Assembly: GCF_900112195.1 (NCBI RefSeq)
Contig: NZ_FOKR01000002.1
Coordinates: 616,833 to 680,832 of the forward strand
DNA: 64,000 nt
Source: Butyrivibrio sp. YAB3001
GTDB lineage: Bacteria > Bacillota > Clostridia > Lachnospirales > Lachnospiraceae
Direction of reading: 5' to 3'
The notes beneath the pieces are model-generated. The model was not told the origin of the DNA. It was given only the letters and a program-made list of their open reading frames with translations, and ran no database searches. Of the stretch, positions 47,497 to 56,016 are shown piece after piece; positions within the stretch are counted from its first letter, which is position 1, and the number at the start of each line of letters is the position of its first letter. The translations under genes and the position numbers were made by a program.

Positions 47497-48804
47497 TTAT
47501 AATATAGTCACTTTATTTTTTCCGGTTTCTTTGGAGTAATACATTGCCTTGTCCATGCGATTAAAGACATCTTCAAAGGAATCATTGGTATTAAACCTGC
47601 TAATACCAATGGAACAGGTTATATGCCCGGCTTCTCCAAAATCAACATCTGCCACAGTTTTTCTTAAATTCTCAGCATAATCTAATGTCTCATCCTCTGT
47701 CATGTCTTTTACGACAGCAACGAATTCTTCACCGCCCCATCGTCCAACAGCAGCCTCTTTCTCAGCATAAAACTTCTTAAGAACATCCGAAAGAGCCTTA
47801 AGGGTAGCATCTCCCACAGAGTGACCATAGGTATCGTTAATGCTCTTAAAATTATCAAGGTCTATCATCATCAGAGATATGTTAGATTCTCCATCCTCAA
47901 AATCCTCAATTGCCGCTTCTATCTCTGACTTGATTCCTCCATGGTTTAAAAGCCCTGTAAGTGAATCTCTGAGCACAAGTCCCTCGTATTTCTTTAAGGT
48001 TTCCAAACGCTCTTTTACATCCTCGTTGATGTCCTGAACCATGAATACGAACTTAAAATCTTCATCATTTATTGTCTGCGCTCTGCTGAAAATGAGCTTA
48101 ACCCATATAAATGTGCCTTCAAGATTCTTCATCATGCAATCAAAAGAGATTGTATTTCCAATTGATAGATTTTCTTTTAAAAAATCAGGATTCGTGAACT
48201 TAAGGAACTGTTTCTGGCTGTCCGGCCAGATCAAATTCACCGTCACAAGTCTCCACTGAGAATAACTAATGTTTGATTTCACTGTATCCTCAGATATCTC
48301 AGTCACGCTTATGCTGCTGGTGCTATCGTCCAAAAGATCTACAAACATCGAAAACAGATACGTGTTCTGAATGGTTTTTATTTTGTTTGTTGTCATGAAT
48401 TCTTCGTAGTACTCTTCATCATCAAGAATATCCATGGCAAACACATATTTACCAATACGCTCCATGGGATAGACATTCATCTGTATCACACAAGGAGTTT
48501 CACATCCCTCCGGATAAATTTTGAGCCTTCTGCTGTACTTACCCCTAAATTCTCCGTAGTAAGAAATAAATGCCTTATAATCATCTACAATCTCTTCATC
48601 GGAATCGCTGAAATGAAACCATAATTTCTCAATAAGTTCCTGATAATCCCCAGTTTCATCCAATACTTTTTCAAAAATACCCCTGCTGGCTATAGTCCTA
48701 TACTTATTAATTGCCGGATCCACCAAAACTATGGCATCCACATTTTCATTCAAAAGAACAAGCAGATCCTCTGCTGTATAATCCTCTAGTGCCTTGTTGA
48801 TCAT
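47497..48804 (-). CDS. Diguanylate cyclase with PAS-like sensor
   Basis: A soluble protein of 435 residues. The N-terminal half reads as two PAS-like regions (about 10-120 and 150-255, the latter with FVFMVQDINEDVKERLETL before the linker). The C-terminal GGDEF domain (about 270-435) has DSLTGLLNHGG, DLDNFKSINDTYGH and GRWGGEEF (GGEEF 357-361), so it is predicted active. No inhibitory RxxD site is seen. The start is ATG 48804 after AAAGGGG. Confidence 0.85.
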   Translation of the reverse strand: MINKALEDYTAEDLLVLLNENVDAIVLVDPAINKYRTIASRGIFEKVLDETGDYQELIEKLWFHFSDSDEEIVDDYKAFISYYGEFRGKYSRRLKIYPEGCETPCVIQMNVYPMERIGKYVFAMDILDDEEYYEEFMTTNKIKTIQNTYLFSMFVDLLDDSTSSISVTEISEDTVKSNISYSQWRLVTVNLIWPDSQKQFLKFTNPDFLKENLSIGNTISFDCMMKNLEGTFIWVKLIFSRAQTINDEDFKFVFMVQDINEDVKERLETLKKYEGLVLRDSLTGLLNHGGIKSEIEAAIEDFEDGESNISLMMIDLDNFKSINDTYGHSVGDATLKALSDVLKKFYAEKEAAVGRWGGEEFVAVVKDMTEDETLDYAENLRKTVADVDFGEAGHITCSIGISRFNTNDSFEDVFNRMDKAMYYSKETGKNKVTIL

Positions 48805-49152
48805 ATACCAATTCCCCTTTTGCATACCCCAAAAACCAAAACTATTCTTATCTTATATTATGCCTTATTTTCCTAAATTTAAATAATGATTTATTTAAAA
48901 AATGCTATAATTGTAAAGATGCTCTAGTGTGCTGGCTTGTTCATATTTAATCAAATGACGAAGTAGATCATTTCATAGGCAAGGATGATAAATCGCAGGC
49001 AATGCGGGCATTGTCAAGATTTTCAGACGTAGCATATGAACTTCATTTTCCCACTCCCTATAAATCTTCATGGATTGTACATCTTCATATGTTCCGGAAG
49101 CTCGAATATTTTCTTTTGAACACTACTAAGTGACTGGATCATTGCAAAAGAG
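48805..49152. other. Intergenic region with a start-less open frame
   Basis: No gene is supported in these roughly 350 bp. On the plus strand, 48951-49133 stays open for 60 codons and reads protein-like (for example KSQAMRALSRFSDVAYELHF), but it has no proper start or ribosome site. It could be the remnant of a gene. Confidence 0.4.
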
Positions 49153-49282
49153 CTATTTATAAAACTGAAATGCATATAATAAGCCCAACATAGAAACTCC
49201 GTCCTTGGTTTCATTATTTTTTAGCATCTCAAGTACTTGTTCTTTCACAGGTTCCTCAATCTATCACAGCAACAATCTTCAT
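49153..49282 (-). pseudogene. Small frameshifted gene downstream of the HD-domain gene
   Basis: ATG 49280-49282 lies one base after the HD-gene stop (TGAAATG), so it would be translationally coupled. The frame reads MKIVAVID and then stops. Skipping one extra T at 49258/49259 gives a continuous 42-residue protein with EEPVKEQVLEMLKNNETKD and ending AFQFYK at TAG 49153. The two parts fit smoothly, so this is a one-base frameshift: a pseudogene, a sequencing error, or programmed slippage. The family is unknown. Confidence 0.5.
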
Positions 49283-49283
49283 T

Positions 49284-49922
49284 TCAGTTACAGCTTACCG
49301 GTGGTTTCCAGGGTTTAGGACAGAGAAGTGTAGTTCTGCCTATATCCGGAAGAACATCATATATAGAACATCCCATACGAACTTCAAAATCTTCTTTAAT
49401 CTTGAATGCAATCTCCCAGCCTGTTATGTAGCCTTCCATAATTCCGTATCGTCTTGTAACATCAACAAACCTTTTTTCCAGAATTACAAAACCATAATCT
49501 GTGGCAAGCGAATCACAGAGCTGGATCAGCTTGTCATAATCATTCGGCTCGCCACAATTTATTATGTAATCTTTGATAGCCTTCTCATGTCCTGTTTCGG
49601 GCTCGTAGCTAAACTCATTCTGCATACGAAGATAGGAATGTGTCATGCAAATTCTGGCTGCTTCATCCCATCCTCTTTTCATACAGTACTTATACCCTTC
49701 ATATACGTGAGTAGGAATATCAACAAAACCGAATTTACATCTTCTTCCGATATCATGCAAAAGCCCGAATATATAAGCTTTCTCTGAATCCATATCAGGG
49801 ATCTTTTCAGCAATGTTACGAGCTGCTATGCCAACATTTTTGGAATGATCTGCCCATGGTCCGGGATTTAGTTTTCTTGCTATTTCTAACTCTTCCAGAG
49901 CTTCTTTGACACTTGGAAACAT
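49284..49922 (-). CDS. HD-domain phosphohydrolase-like protein
   Basis: A protein of 212 residues with an HD domain (about 20-150). The N-terminal His is in WADHSKNVGIAARN, the HD pair in FGLLHDIGRR (about 53-62), and THSYLRMQNEF and LCDSLATDYG supply the other metal ligands. Such domains hydrolyse phosphate esters of nucleotides. The product could be a nucleotidase. ATG follows GGAGGTAAAACAG. A frameshifted 42-residue gene follows it at once. Confidence 0.82.
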   Translation of the reverse strand: MFPSVKEALEELEIARKLNPGPWADHSKNVGIAARNIAEKIPDMDSEKAYIFGLLHDIGRRCKFGFVDIPTHVYEGYKYCMKRGWDEAARICMTHSYLRMQNEFSYEPETGHEKAIKDYIINCGEPNDYDKLIQLCDSLATDYGFVILEKRFVDVTRRYGIMEGYITGWEIAFKIKEDFEVRMGCSIYDVLPDIGRTTLLCPKPWKPPVSCN

Positions 49923-50032
49923 CTGTTTTACCTCCTTGTCTTGAATATATTCAGGCGCGCACTGAACTTATAACCATGACTTCTTGAATTTCTGAGGAAA
50001 TTCAATATTCTATGTTATACTCAGATTATAAA

Positions 50033-50051
50033 AGGTGACGCTACGTAACCT
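50033..50051. promoter_or_regulatory. Dyad operator upstream of the MerR-methyltransferase gene
   Basis: AGGT-n-ACG-nnn-CGT-n-ACCT (50033-50051), a symmetric 19-bp site 34 bp before the ATG and beyond TATACT at 50016-50021. It is probably the autoregulatory site of the MerR domain. Confidence 0.55.
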
Positions 50052-50085
50052 TCAAGCACTTTTTACTGTATCGGAGAAAACTTTT

Positions 50086-51306
50086 ATGAATAAAAAAGGC
50101 TACTATTCATCCGGACAATTTGCCAAAATGGCGCACGTGTCGGTAAGAACTATAAGATTTTATGACCAGAAGGGGCTACTTGCGCCATCTTATACAACCG
50201 AATCAGGTGCAAGATTTTACACTGATTACGATTTTGCAATCCTGCAGCAGATATTGCTTTTAAAGTACCTGGGATTTTCTCTGGATGAGATAAAAGAAAT
50301 ACCAAATGGTCAGGCTGATAATCATTTCATTCTGAATGCCCTTAAGATGCAGAAAAAACTACTTTCAGAACGAATTGATGAAATGAAAAATGTTGAAGAA
50401 GGTGTAAATTCAACCATCAAAGCTTTGGAAAGCTCTGCAGCTCCTGATTGGAAGCAGATGCTGGATCTGATTCACATGACTTCAATGGAGAACAACTTAA
50501 AGAGCCAATATCAAAATGCCAGCAACATCTCTGCCAGGATAGATCTTCATAACAAATATTCAACAAATAAACAAAGATGGTTTAACTGGGTATTACAGGA
50601 ATGTGATATCTCTTCCGGGATGGATATTCTTGAGCTTGGTTGCGGTAATGGAGCATTATGGGCAGAGAATATAAGCGAATTGTCCAAGCGCAATTATACG
50701 GATATACAAATAACTCTTTCAGATATCTCCGCAGGTATACTGCATGACGCAAGACAGAATATAGAAAGTGCTACAAAGGCATATTCAAAAGAACTGCGAG
50801 ACTTAACATTTTCTTACAAAGCATTTGATCTTAATTCTATACCATTTGAAGATAATTCCTTTGATTTAGTAATTGCGGGTCACGTCCTCTTTTATTGTGA
50901 AGATGTCCATCTTGCCTGTCAGGAAATAAGCAGAGTCCTAAAGCCCGGCGGAAGGCTTGTCTGTAGCACATATAGTAGCAACCACATGAAAGAGATCAGA
51001 GAGCTGGTAAAAGAATTTGATGATAGGATTGTGCTTTCCAGCAATGACTTGTATAAAATATTTGGTTTGGAAAATGGTGCTGACATCCTGCGCAGCGTAT
51101 TTGAAAAAGTGGAGCTGAAGAAATACCAGGATGAAATAGTCATTACTGACGCCGGTCCGTTAATAGATTATATCTTTTCATGCCACGGCAATCAGAACCA
51201 CTATCTTCTGAACAGATATGCAGAGTTTAAGAATTATATTATAAAAAAGGTAAGTCACGAATTTCACATTACCAAGGATGCCGGGATATTTACCGCAATA
51301 AAATAA
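50086..51306 (+). CDS. MerR regulator fused to a SAM methyltransferase
   Basis: A protein of 406 residues. Residues 1-70 form a MerR DNA-binding domain (YYSSGQFAKMAHVSVRTIRFYDQKGLLAPS) followed by the usual dimer helix (about 75-125). The rest (about 160-390) is a class I SAM methyltransferase with DILELGCGNGALWAE (motif I), LSDIS, and SFDLVIAGHVLFYCED, RVLKPGGRLVCSTY. The fusion suggests methylation of a compound that the regulator senses. ATG 50086 follows CGGAG. A dyad operator lies upstream. Confidence 0.88.
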   Translation: MNKKGYYSSGQFAKMAHVSVRTIRFYDQKGLLAPSYTTESGARFYTDYDFAILQQILLLKYLGFSLDEIKEIPNGQADNHFILNALKMQKKLLSERIDEMKNVEEGVNSTIKALESSAAPDWKQMLDLIHMTSMENNLKSQYQNASNISARIDLHNKYSTNKQRWFNWVLQECDISSGMDILELGCGNGALWAENISELSKRNYTDIQITLSDISAGILHDARQNIESATKAYSKELRDLTFSYKAFDLNSIPFEDNSFDLVIAGHVLFYCEDVHLACQEISRVLKPGGRLVCSTYSSNHMKEIRELVKEFDDRIVLSSNDLYKIFGLENGADILRSVFEKVELKKYQDEIVITDAGPLIDYIFSCHGNQNHYLLNRYAEFKNYIIKKVSHEFHITKDAGIFTAIK

Positions 51307-51365
51307 AAAGAAAAGGAACATGTGGATTTTTGAGTTGTCTACCTTGTCATACACATAATTAACGA

Positions 51366-51390
51366 AAAAGGAAGATGCACATCTTCTTTT
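51366..51390 (+). terminator. Terminator of the MerR-methyltransferase gene
   Basis: GAAGATG-CA-CATCTTC flanked by AAAA/TTTT, ending in TTTT, 60 bp after the stop. The loop is only two bases, so the inner pair may open. Confidence 0.6.
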
Positions 51391-51592
51391 ATTCATCACT
51401 TGTCCTGAGACGCTTCTCTTTCTTTTTTTCATTGGCTTTATTATGATTTTTTATTTGGAAAGTGCGTTATAAATAAAAGTTTTATTTTTTATGAAAAAAC
51501 AAGTCATCCTATACTGAGAATAGTCTTTCTCATACAATGATATGTAATCTATGTTTTTTCTCTGCTACACTACTATTACAGCTGAATATTAC

Positions 51593-51606
51593 ATTATTGC
51601 AATAAT
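51593..51606. promoter_or_regulatory. Perfect palindrome ahead of the XRE gene
   Basis: ATTATTGCAATAAT, 14 bp, 14 bp before the ATG of the XRE regulator. It is a likely autoregulatory operator overlapping the leader. Confidence 0.5.
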
Positions 51607-51620
51607 AGAAAGAGACAACT

Positions 51621-52745
51621 ATGAATAATCTTGGATCAAGAATAAAAGAACTTCGAGTAGCAGAAAACCTCACACAGGAAAAGCTAGCAGAAGAATTAAA
51701 TGTATCTTTTCAAAGTATCAGTCGATGGGAAAATGGAATATCAACGCCGGATATCAGTCTAATACCTACAATTGCAAGATTTTTTGGCGTTTCAACGGAT
51801 TACTTGTTCGGACTACAGGATGAAGAATCTGAGACAGAGAAGAATGAACTTGAGACAGCATATTGGTATTATAGAAAGGAGGGCAATCTTGATGAAGCGT
51901 ATGAAATAATGCTAAAGGCAAGAAAGCTCTTTCCCAGAGATATGCATTTCTGTGCTAATATAGCTGAAGTCATGGATCTTTTTGAGGGCGGAAACAATAA
52001 TCAAATATCAACTTACGTCGACGGGAATTTTTCAGAGCAGATCTACGCTTTGTGCCAGAGAGTTGTTGAAGAAAGTAAAAACGATACAGATCGCTCGAGA
52101 GCGTTATCTCTTTTATCTTGTTACTACATGAAATCAGGCAACGCCATAGAAGCGCTAAAAATAGCGAACAGTATGACTGATTTTAAACATTCAAAGGAAA
52201 TAATGCTAGGTGAAATACTTTCTGACAATGATAAAAAGAGACAGCTACAAAAGAATGTTTTAGAAATGGCTAACTACATTTCAGATACTCTTGTTAAAAT
52301 TGCCTTTCAGAAGGAATTGGGCTTTACACTATCAATGTCGCCCAAAGAGAAGCTGGAGTATGTTCAAGCAGCTAACACTATTTTAAAAACAATTATTTCG
52401 GATGGCAATTATCTGGAATACTCAAGAAAGCTTGGCTGGAATTACAGAAGGATTGCAGAATTATACTGTATGATGAATCAGAAAGAGAAGGTGCTTGAGT
52501 ATCTTTTGAAAGCGGAAAAGATGGCGTCAGAATATGATTCTTTGGATAAAGAAAAGACTTATCAGTTCACTTCGCCCTTCTGTGATTTGGTTAACAGCAA
52601 CCTGTCAAATAGTGATAAATATTATGTTGGCACAGAGAAGGAAATGCTGTCTTATCGGCTTCATGAAATGAAATCTTTGTTTGGTGATGATGAGCAGTTT
52701 ATCAAATTGTGCAAACGAGTTGGTGATAATAATATTGAGATATAA
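51621..52745 (+). CDS. XRE-family regulator with TPR-like C terminus
   Basis: A protein of 374 residues. The N terminus (1-65) is a Cro/CI-type HTH (RIKELRVAENLTQEKLAEELNVSFQSISRWENG). The remainder is helical with tetratricopeptide-like pairs (ETAYWYYRKEGNLDEAYEIMLKA; YMKSGNAIEALKIA), as in peptide-sensing RRNPP-type regulators or stand-alone XRE-TPR proteins. No peptide gene adjoins it. The ribosome site is weak (AAAGAGAC). The perfect palindrome upstream and the ACGT array downstream (52.9 kb) are its notable neighbours. Confidence 0.8.
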   Translation: MNNLGSRIKELRVAENLTQEKLAEELNVSFQSISRWENGISTPDISLIPTIARFFGVSTDYLFGLQDEESETEKNELETAYWYYRKEGNLDEAYEIMLKARKLFPRDMHFCANIAEVMDLFEGGNNNQISTYVDGNFSEQIYALCQRVVEESKNDTDRSRALSLLSCYYMKSGNAIEALKIANSMTDFKHSKEIMLGEILSDNDKKRQLQKNVLEMANYISDTLVKIAFQKELGFTLSMSPKEKLEYVQAANTILKTIISDGNYLEYSRKLGWNYRRIAELYCMMNQKEKVLEYLLKAEKMASEYDSLDKEKTYQFTSPFCDLVNSNLSNSDKYYVGTEKEMLSYRLHEMKSLFGDDEQFIKLCKRVGDNNIEI

Positions 52746-52753
52746 GTGTAAAA

Positions 52754-52779
52754 TGAGGTTGCCCATAAGGACAACCTCA
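52754..52779 (+). terminator. Hairpin after the XRE gene
   Basis: TGAGGTTG (52754-52761) pairs with CAACCTCA (52772-52779). No T-run follows directly, so termination may be weak. Confidence 0.5.
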
Positions 52780-52892
52780 ACAAATGACATTTACATTTTT
52801 TGAATGAAGTATATGATTCGCAACCTTCTTCAATGTCTCAGGTGGAAGAAACGGCGCAACGATTGAGAAGCTGAGCATTGATATTTATAGCG

Positions 52893-53097
52893 TCTACGTG
52901 AGATGTTGCTCTTTATTAGTTGTAGACCACGTAGAAATGAACAGATATTTATAAAAATTACGTAAGGATAGGTTCGTTAACGGAGGTTCATCACGTAGAT
53001 TGCTAGAAAAAACATTGCAAAACTACGTGATAATAGCCTAAAGATAGAACGGTGTCACGTAGATGTCTACTCCACTGTATAATCTGCAGAACGTAGC
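52893..53097. repeat. Array of seven ACGT-centred motifs with ~32-bp spacing
   Basis: ACGT cores start at 52896, 52929, 52960, 52993, 53025, 53057 and 53091 (spacings 33, 31, 33, 32, 32, 34 bp). Five carry CACGTAG or its complement CTACGTG (52894-52900, 52928-52934, 52992-52998, 53023-53029, 53056-53062). One is the palindrome TTACGTAA (52958-52965) and one is ACGTAGCG. Orientation alternates in part, so neighbouring units form inverted pairs. The DNA between is unrelated from unit to unit. No gene is present in the surrounding 500 bp (52746-53256). Confidence 0.7.
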
Positions 53098-53204
53098 GTG
53101 CCAATTTCGCATTTACTACATTTTCTTATCTAAATGCCCCCTTGGCTCCGTCCCCTAGTACCATTCACACGTATACACACTAACATCGTGAATTTTGGAC
53201 AAAT

Positions 53205-53245
53205 AAAAAATTCCGAAAGCCTATAAATACTAGACATTTCGGAAT
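53205..53245 (-). terminator. Terminator of tRNA-Gly
   Basis: ATTCCGAAA (53210-53218) pairs with TTTCGGAAT (53237-53245), followed on the minus strand by TTTTTTATTTG. Confidence 0.85.
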
Positions 53246-53256
53246 CTAAAGGTTAG

Positions 53257-53329
53257 AGCGATAGACGGGGCTCGAACCCGCGGTCTCCACCTTGGCAAGG
53301 TGGCGCTTTACCAACTAAGCTACTATCGC
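53257..53329 (-). tRNA. tRNA-Gly (anticodon GCC)
   Basis: A 73-nt cloverleaf on the minus strand. The acceptor stem is GCGATAG/CTATCGC with discriminator T. The D-arm holds GTTGGTAAAGC. The anticodon stem CACCT/AGGTG holds the loop TTGCCAA with GCC, and the T-loop is GGTTCGAGCCC. CCA is not encoded. It is followed by its own terminator. Confidence 0.95.
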
Positions 53330-53580
53330 GTTTATGTTTTGTCGCTCTCGCAACGACAAGATAAATAATACATTAGTTGCATTTATTTGTCAACACTCAT
53401 TTTATAAAATTTCAATTTTTTCTGTAACTTTTTTCAACATGTGGCTTAAGAATCATATTCACGTGGCAAACGACATGATATTTCACCTAATGCGTTTGCC
53501 ACAGATTATGCTTACACAATCACCGATTTCTCATAGATGCTAACGCAGATTCTATGCTTTTCATGAACTTATCTTTTTCT

Positions 53581-54951
53581 TTATCTAAAGTAGCTCCAAA
53601 GGCCGTATATTCCAAGGAATGCCAGAATAACAGGAAGAACAATCTTAAAGTACCACTTAAGCGCCTTGCTGACTTTTATGCCCTTTCCGCTATTAACCTC
53701 TTCGAGATAATTATCAAAGCCCCAGCCATTCTTTGTGGTACAGAAGAGACAGCTGATAAATGCACCAATCGGTAAAAGCAGATTGCTGACACAGAAATCT
53801 TCTAAATCCATTACTGTATTGCCAGCTTTGAGAGGCTGAAAATCACTAAGAACATTAAATCCAAGGGCACATGGAATAGAGCCCAGAGTAATAATCAGTC
53901 CTGCTATGAGGGCTGCATGATTTCTTTTGCGGCCAAAAAGGTCTATTAAAAAGCTGACATCATTCTCAAACACGCCGATCATTGTTGAAAGAGCTGCAAA
54001 ATACATAAACAGGAAGAAAAAGCTGCCAAGGATCCTGCCGCCCTTCATAGCTGCAAAAACGTTAGGAAGGGTCACGAAAATGAGACTTGGCCCCATATCA
54101 GGCGCAACTCCATAAGCAAAGCAAGCCGGTATTGTTATAAGACCTGCTACTATCGCAACAAATGTATCAAGGCCTGCTACAAGGAAGGCTTCTCCAATAA
54201 GGCTTCTGTCCTTTTCTATATAGCTTCCAAAAATCTCCATACTGCCAATTCCAAGACTTAGAGTAAAAAAGCTCTGATTTAATGCACCGTAAAGCACATT
54301 TCCGAGACCTACTTTTTTAATATTCTCAGCATTTGGCATAAGATAAAACTTTACTCCCTCAGATGCTCCCGGAAGAGTTAAAGATCTGATTCCAAGTCCT
54401 AACATTATGATGATAAGTGCGATCATCATTATCTTTGTGATTTTCTCAACACCGGCCTCAAGTCCTATTGATGTTACAGATATTGTTATAACCATTGTGA
54501 TTGCCATAAAGCCAATCAGGATTATAGGGCTATCCATCATTTTCTGATAAATGCCTACTATCTCATCAGTACTCTGCCCATCAAAGGCACCTGTAACAGA
54601 CAGTACAAAATATCTCAAGATCCAGCCTGAAACAACTGAATAAAACATCAAAAGTAAGTAGTTTCCTGCAATGGCAAAATATCCAAACACATGCCATTTA
54701 GTTCCCTTTGGTTCAAGCTTTTTTAACGCTGACAGTATGCTCATTCTGCTGGAACGTCCAATCGCATATTCCATTGTCAGGATTGGCACTCCAAGTATGA
54801 TCAGGAAAAGAACATACGCCAAAACAAACAGTCCTCCTCCATTCTGTCCTACCATATATGGAAAACGCCATACATTACCGATTCCAATGGCGCAACCTGC
54901 GGACAACAAAATGAAGCCTAAACGGCTTCCAAGAGATTCTCTTTCTTTCAT
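53581..54951 (-). CDS. Neurotransmitter:sodium symporter family transporter
   Basis: A membrane protein of 456 residues with about 11-12 spans and the LeuT fold. The N-terminal signature is GFILLSAGCAIGIGNVWRFPYMVGQNGGG (first sodium/substrate helix); the sixth helix is FFTLSLGIGSMEIFGSYI. Bacterial members import amino acids (for example tryptophan or tyrosine) with sodium. ATG 54951 follows GGGAG and lies 31 bp after the WYL regulator gene, so the two are likely co-transcribed. Confidence 0.93.
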   Translation of the reverse strand: MKERESLGSRLGFILLSAGCAIGIGNVWRFPYMVGQNGGGLFVLAYVLFLIILGVPILTMEYAIGRSSRMSILSALKKLEPKGTKWHVFGYFAIAGNYLLLMFYSVVSGWILRYFVLSVTGAFDGQSTDEIVGIYQKMMDSPIILIGFMAITMVITISVTSIGLEAGVEKITKIMMIALIIIMLGLGIRSLTLPGASEGVKFYLMPNAENIKKVGLGNVLYGALNQSFFTLSLGIGSMEIFGSYIEKDRSLIGEAFLVAGLDTFVAIVAGLITIPACFAYGVAPDMGPSLIFVTLPNVFAAMKGGRILGSFFFLFMYFAALSTMIGVFENDVSFLIDLFGRKRNHAALIAGLIITLGSIPCALGFNVLSDFQPLKAGNTVMDLEDFCVSNLLLPIGAFISCLFCTTKNGWGFDNYLEEVNSGKGIKVSKALKWYFKIVLPVILAFLGIYGLWSYFR

Positions 54952-54982
54952 AAAAACTCCCACTAACTATTATTTCTTTTTA

Positions 54983-55978
54983 TTATTTGCCAAAATAGAT
55001 ATCGCTCTGCTTACCTATTTCTGCTTTAAATCTTTCTACCACATCCGAAGGGCCTGTAATCTCTATATGACCGCCCATGGCAAATATCCAGCCAAAAAAC
55101 TGGTCGCTTAGTGCCACTTCAACATGGGTCCTGGACCATCCTTCCCTATCGGATGGAATTATTGAAATATCTTTACCGAAACGATCGATCACTATTCCCA
55201 CAAAATCATTTCTGAATTGAAGGCTTACAGTGATTTCTTTTCCTCCAAACATTCCAAAATTCATTTTGGCATAGGCAGCCATGTCATATGCCTCAAAAAG
55301 TTCTTTCCCCTGCCTCTTATCTTCAGTCAGCGTAATATTTCGCATCTTATCAACACGAAAATGCTTGATCTTCTTATCTGTCAGGTCATATGCAATAAGG
55401 TAGTAATTTTCATCATCCCAAGTAAGCGCCCAGGGGCTGTCTATATAAAAGCCTTCTTTTCTGGGCACCATCTTTTTATTGATATTCCAGGTAAGATATT
55501 CAAATTTGATATTCTTGTTTTCCTGCATTGCCCTATGAATGTCATCGACTATGTAATAAATACTCTCATTCATAGTCTTTATTCTACCCTGAACAACCAC
55601 CTGGCGCTTTAACTGTCTGGCCTCATATTCACTGGCCAGATCAGTTATTTTCTTAATTAGCTCGTTGGACTTTTTGGCAGTAATAAACTTCGATGACTGA
55701 ATCGCATCAACCAATAACATAAGTTCAGCGAGCTCAAATTTCTTGGTTCCTACGTGGTAATAGTATTTTTTCCCCACCTGTTCGCCGATAATATCAATCC
55801 CCAACTCAGTCAGAGCAGCAAGATCATCGTATACGCTCTTTCTGTCAGCAGAAATTCCATATTCCTTCAAATAGGCCAATATTTCAGGCATTGTCAAAAA
55901 ATGCTCATCATCAGTCTTCTTGATCATGATCTGACTAAGATAATACAATTTAAGCTTTTGCCCTGCCCCCTTAGGCAT
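54983..55978 (-). CDS. WYL-domain transcriptional regulator
   Basis: A protein of 331 residues. The N terminus (about 5-60) is a DeoR/HTH_11-like winged helix (TMPEILAYLKEYGISADRKSVYDDLAAL). The WYL domain (about 150-240) contains PRKEGFYIDSPWALTWDDENYYLIAYDL and a C-terminal extension (WCX). WYL proteins bind ligands or nucleic acid and control nearby genes. ATG follows AGGGGGAAG. It sits between GH31 and the symporter gene, and may control one or both. Confidence 0.88.
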   Translation of the reverse strand: MPKGAGQKLKLYYLSQIMIKKTDDEHFLTMPEILAYLKEYGISADRKSVYDDLAALTELGIDIIGEQVGKKYYYHVGTKKFELAELMLLVDAIQSSKFITAKKSNELIKKITDLASEYEARQLKRQVVVQGRIKTMNESIYYIVDDIHRAMQENKNIKFEYLTWNINKKMVPRKEGFYIDSPWALTWDDENYYLIAYDLTDKKIKHFRVDKMRNITLTEDKRQGKELFEAYDMAAYAKMNFGMFGGKEITVSLQFRNDFVGIVIDRFGKDISIIPSDREGWSRTHVEVALSDQFFGWIFAMGGHIEITGPSDVVERFKAEIGKQSDIYFGK

Positions 55979-56016
55979 AAATAAACTTCCCCCTTATTAG
56001 CTATTTTTGAATTAAA

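Larger units (their letters stand above)
51307..51620. other. Intergenic region before the XRE gene
   Basis: About 310 bp with no gene. It holds the terminator at 51366-51390, a long T/A-rich stretch, and the palindrome at 51593-51606. Confidence 0.6.

Noticed and set aside
52893..53097. CRISPR array
   Set aside because: The repeated core is only 7-8 bp and changes orientation. CRISPR repeats are 23 bp or longer in one direction, and no cas genes are near.
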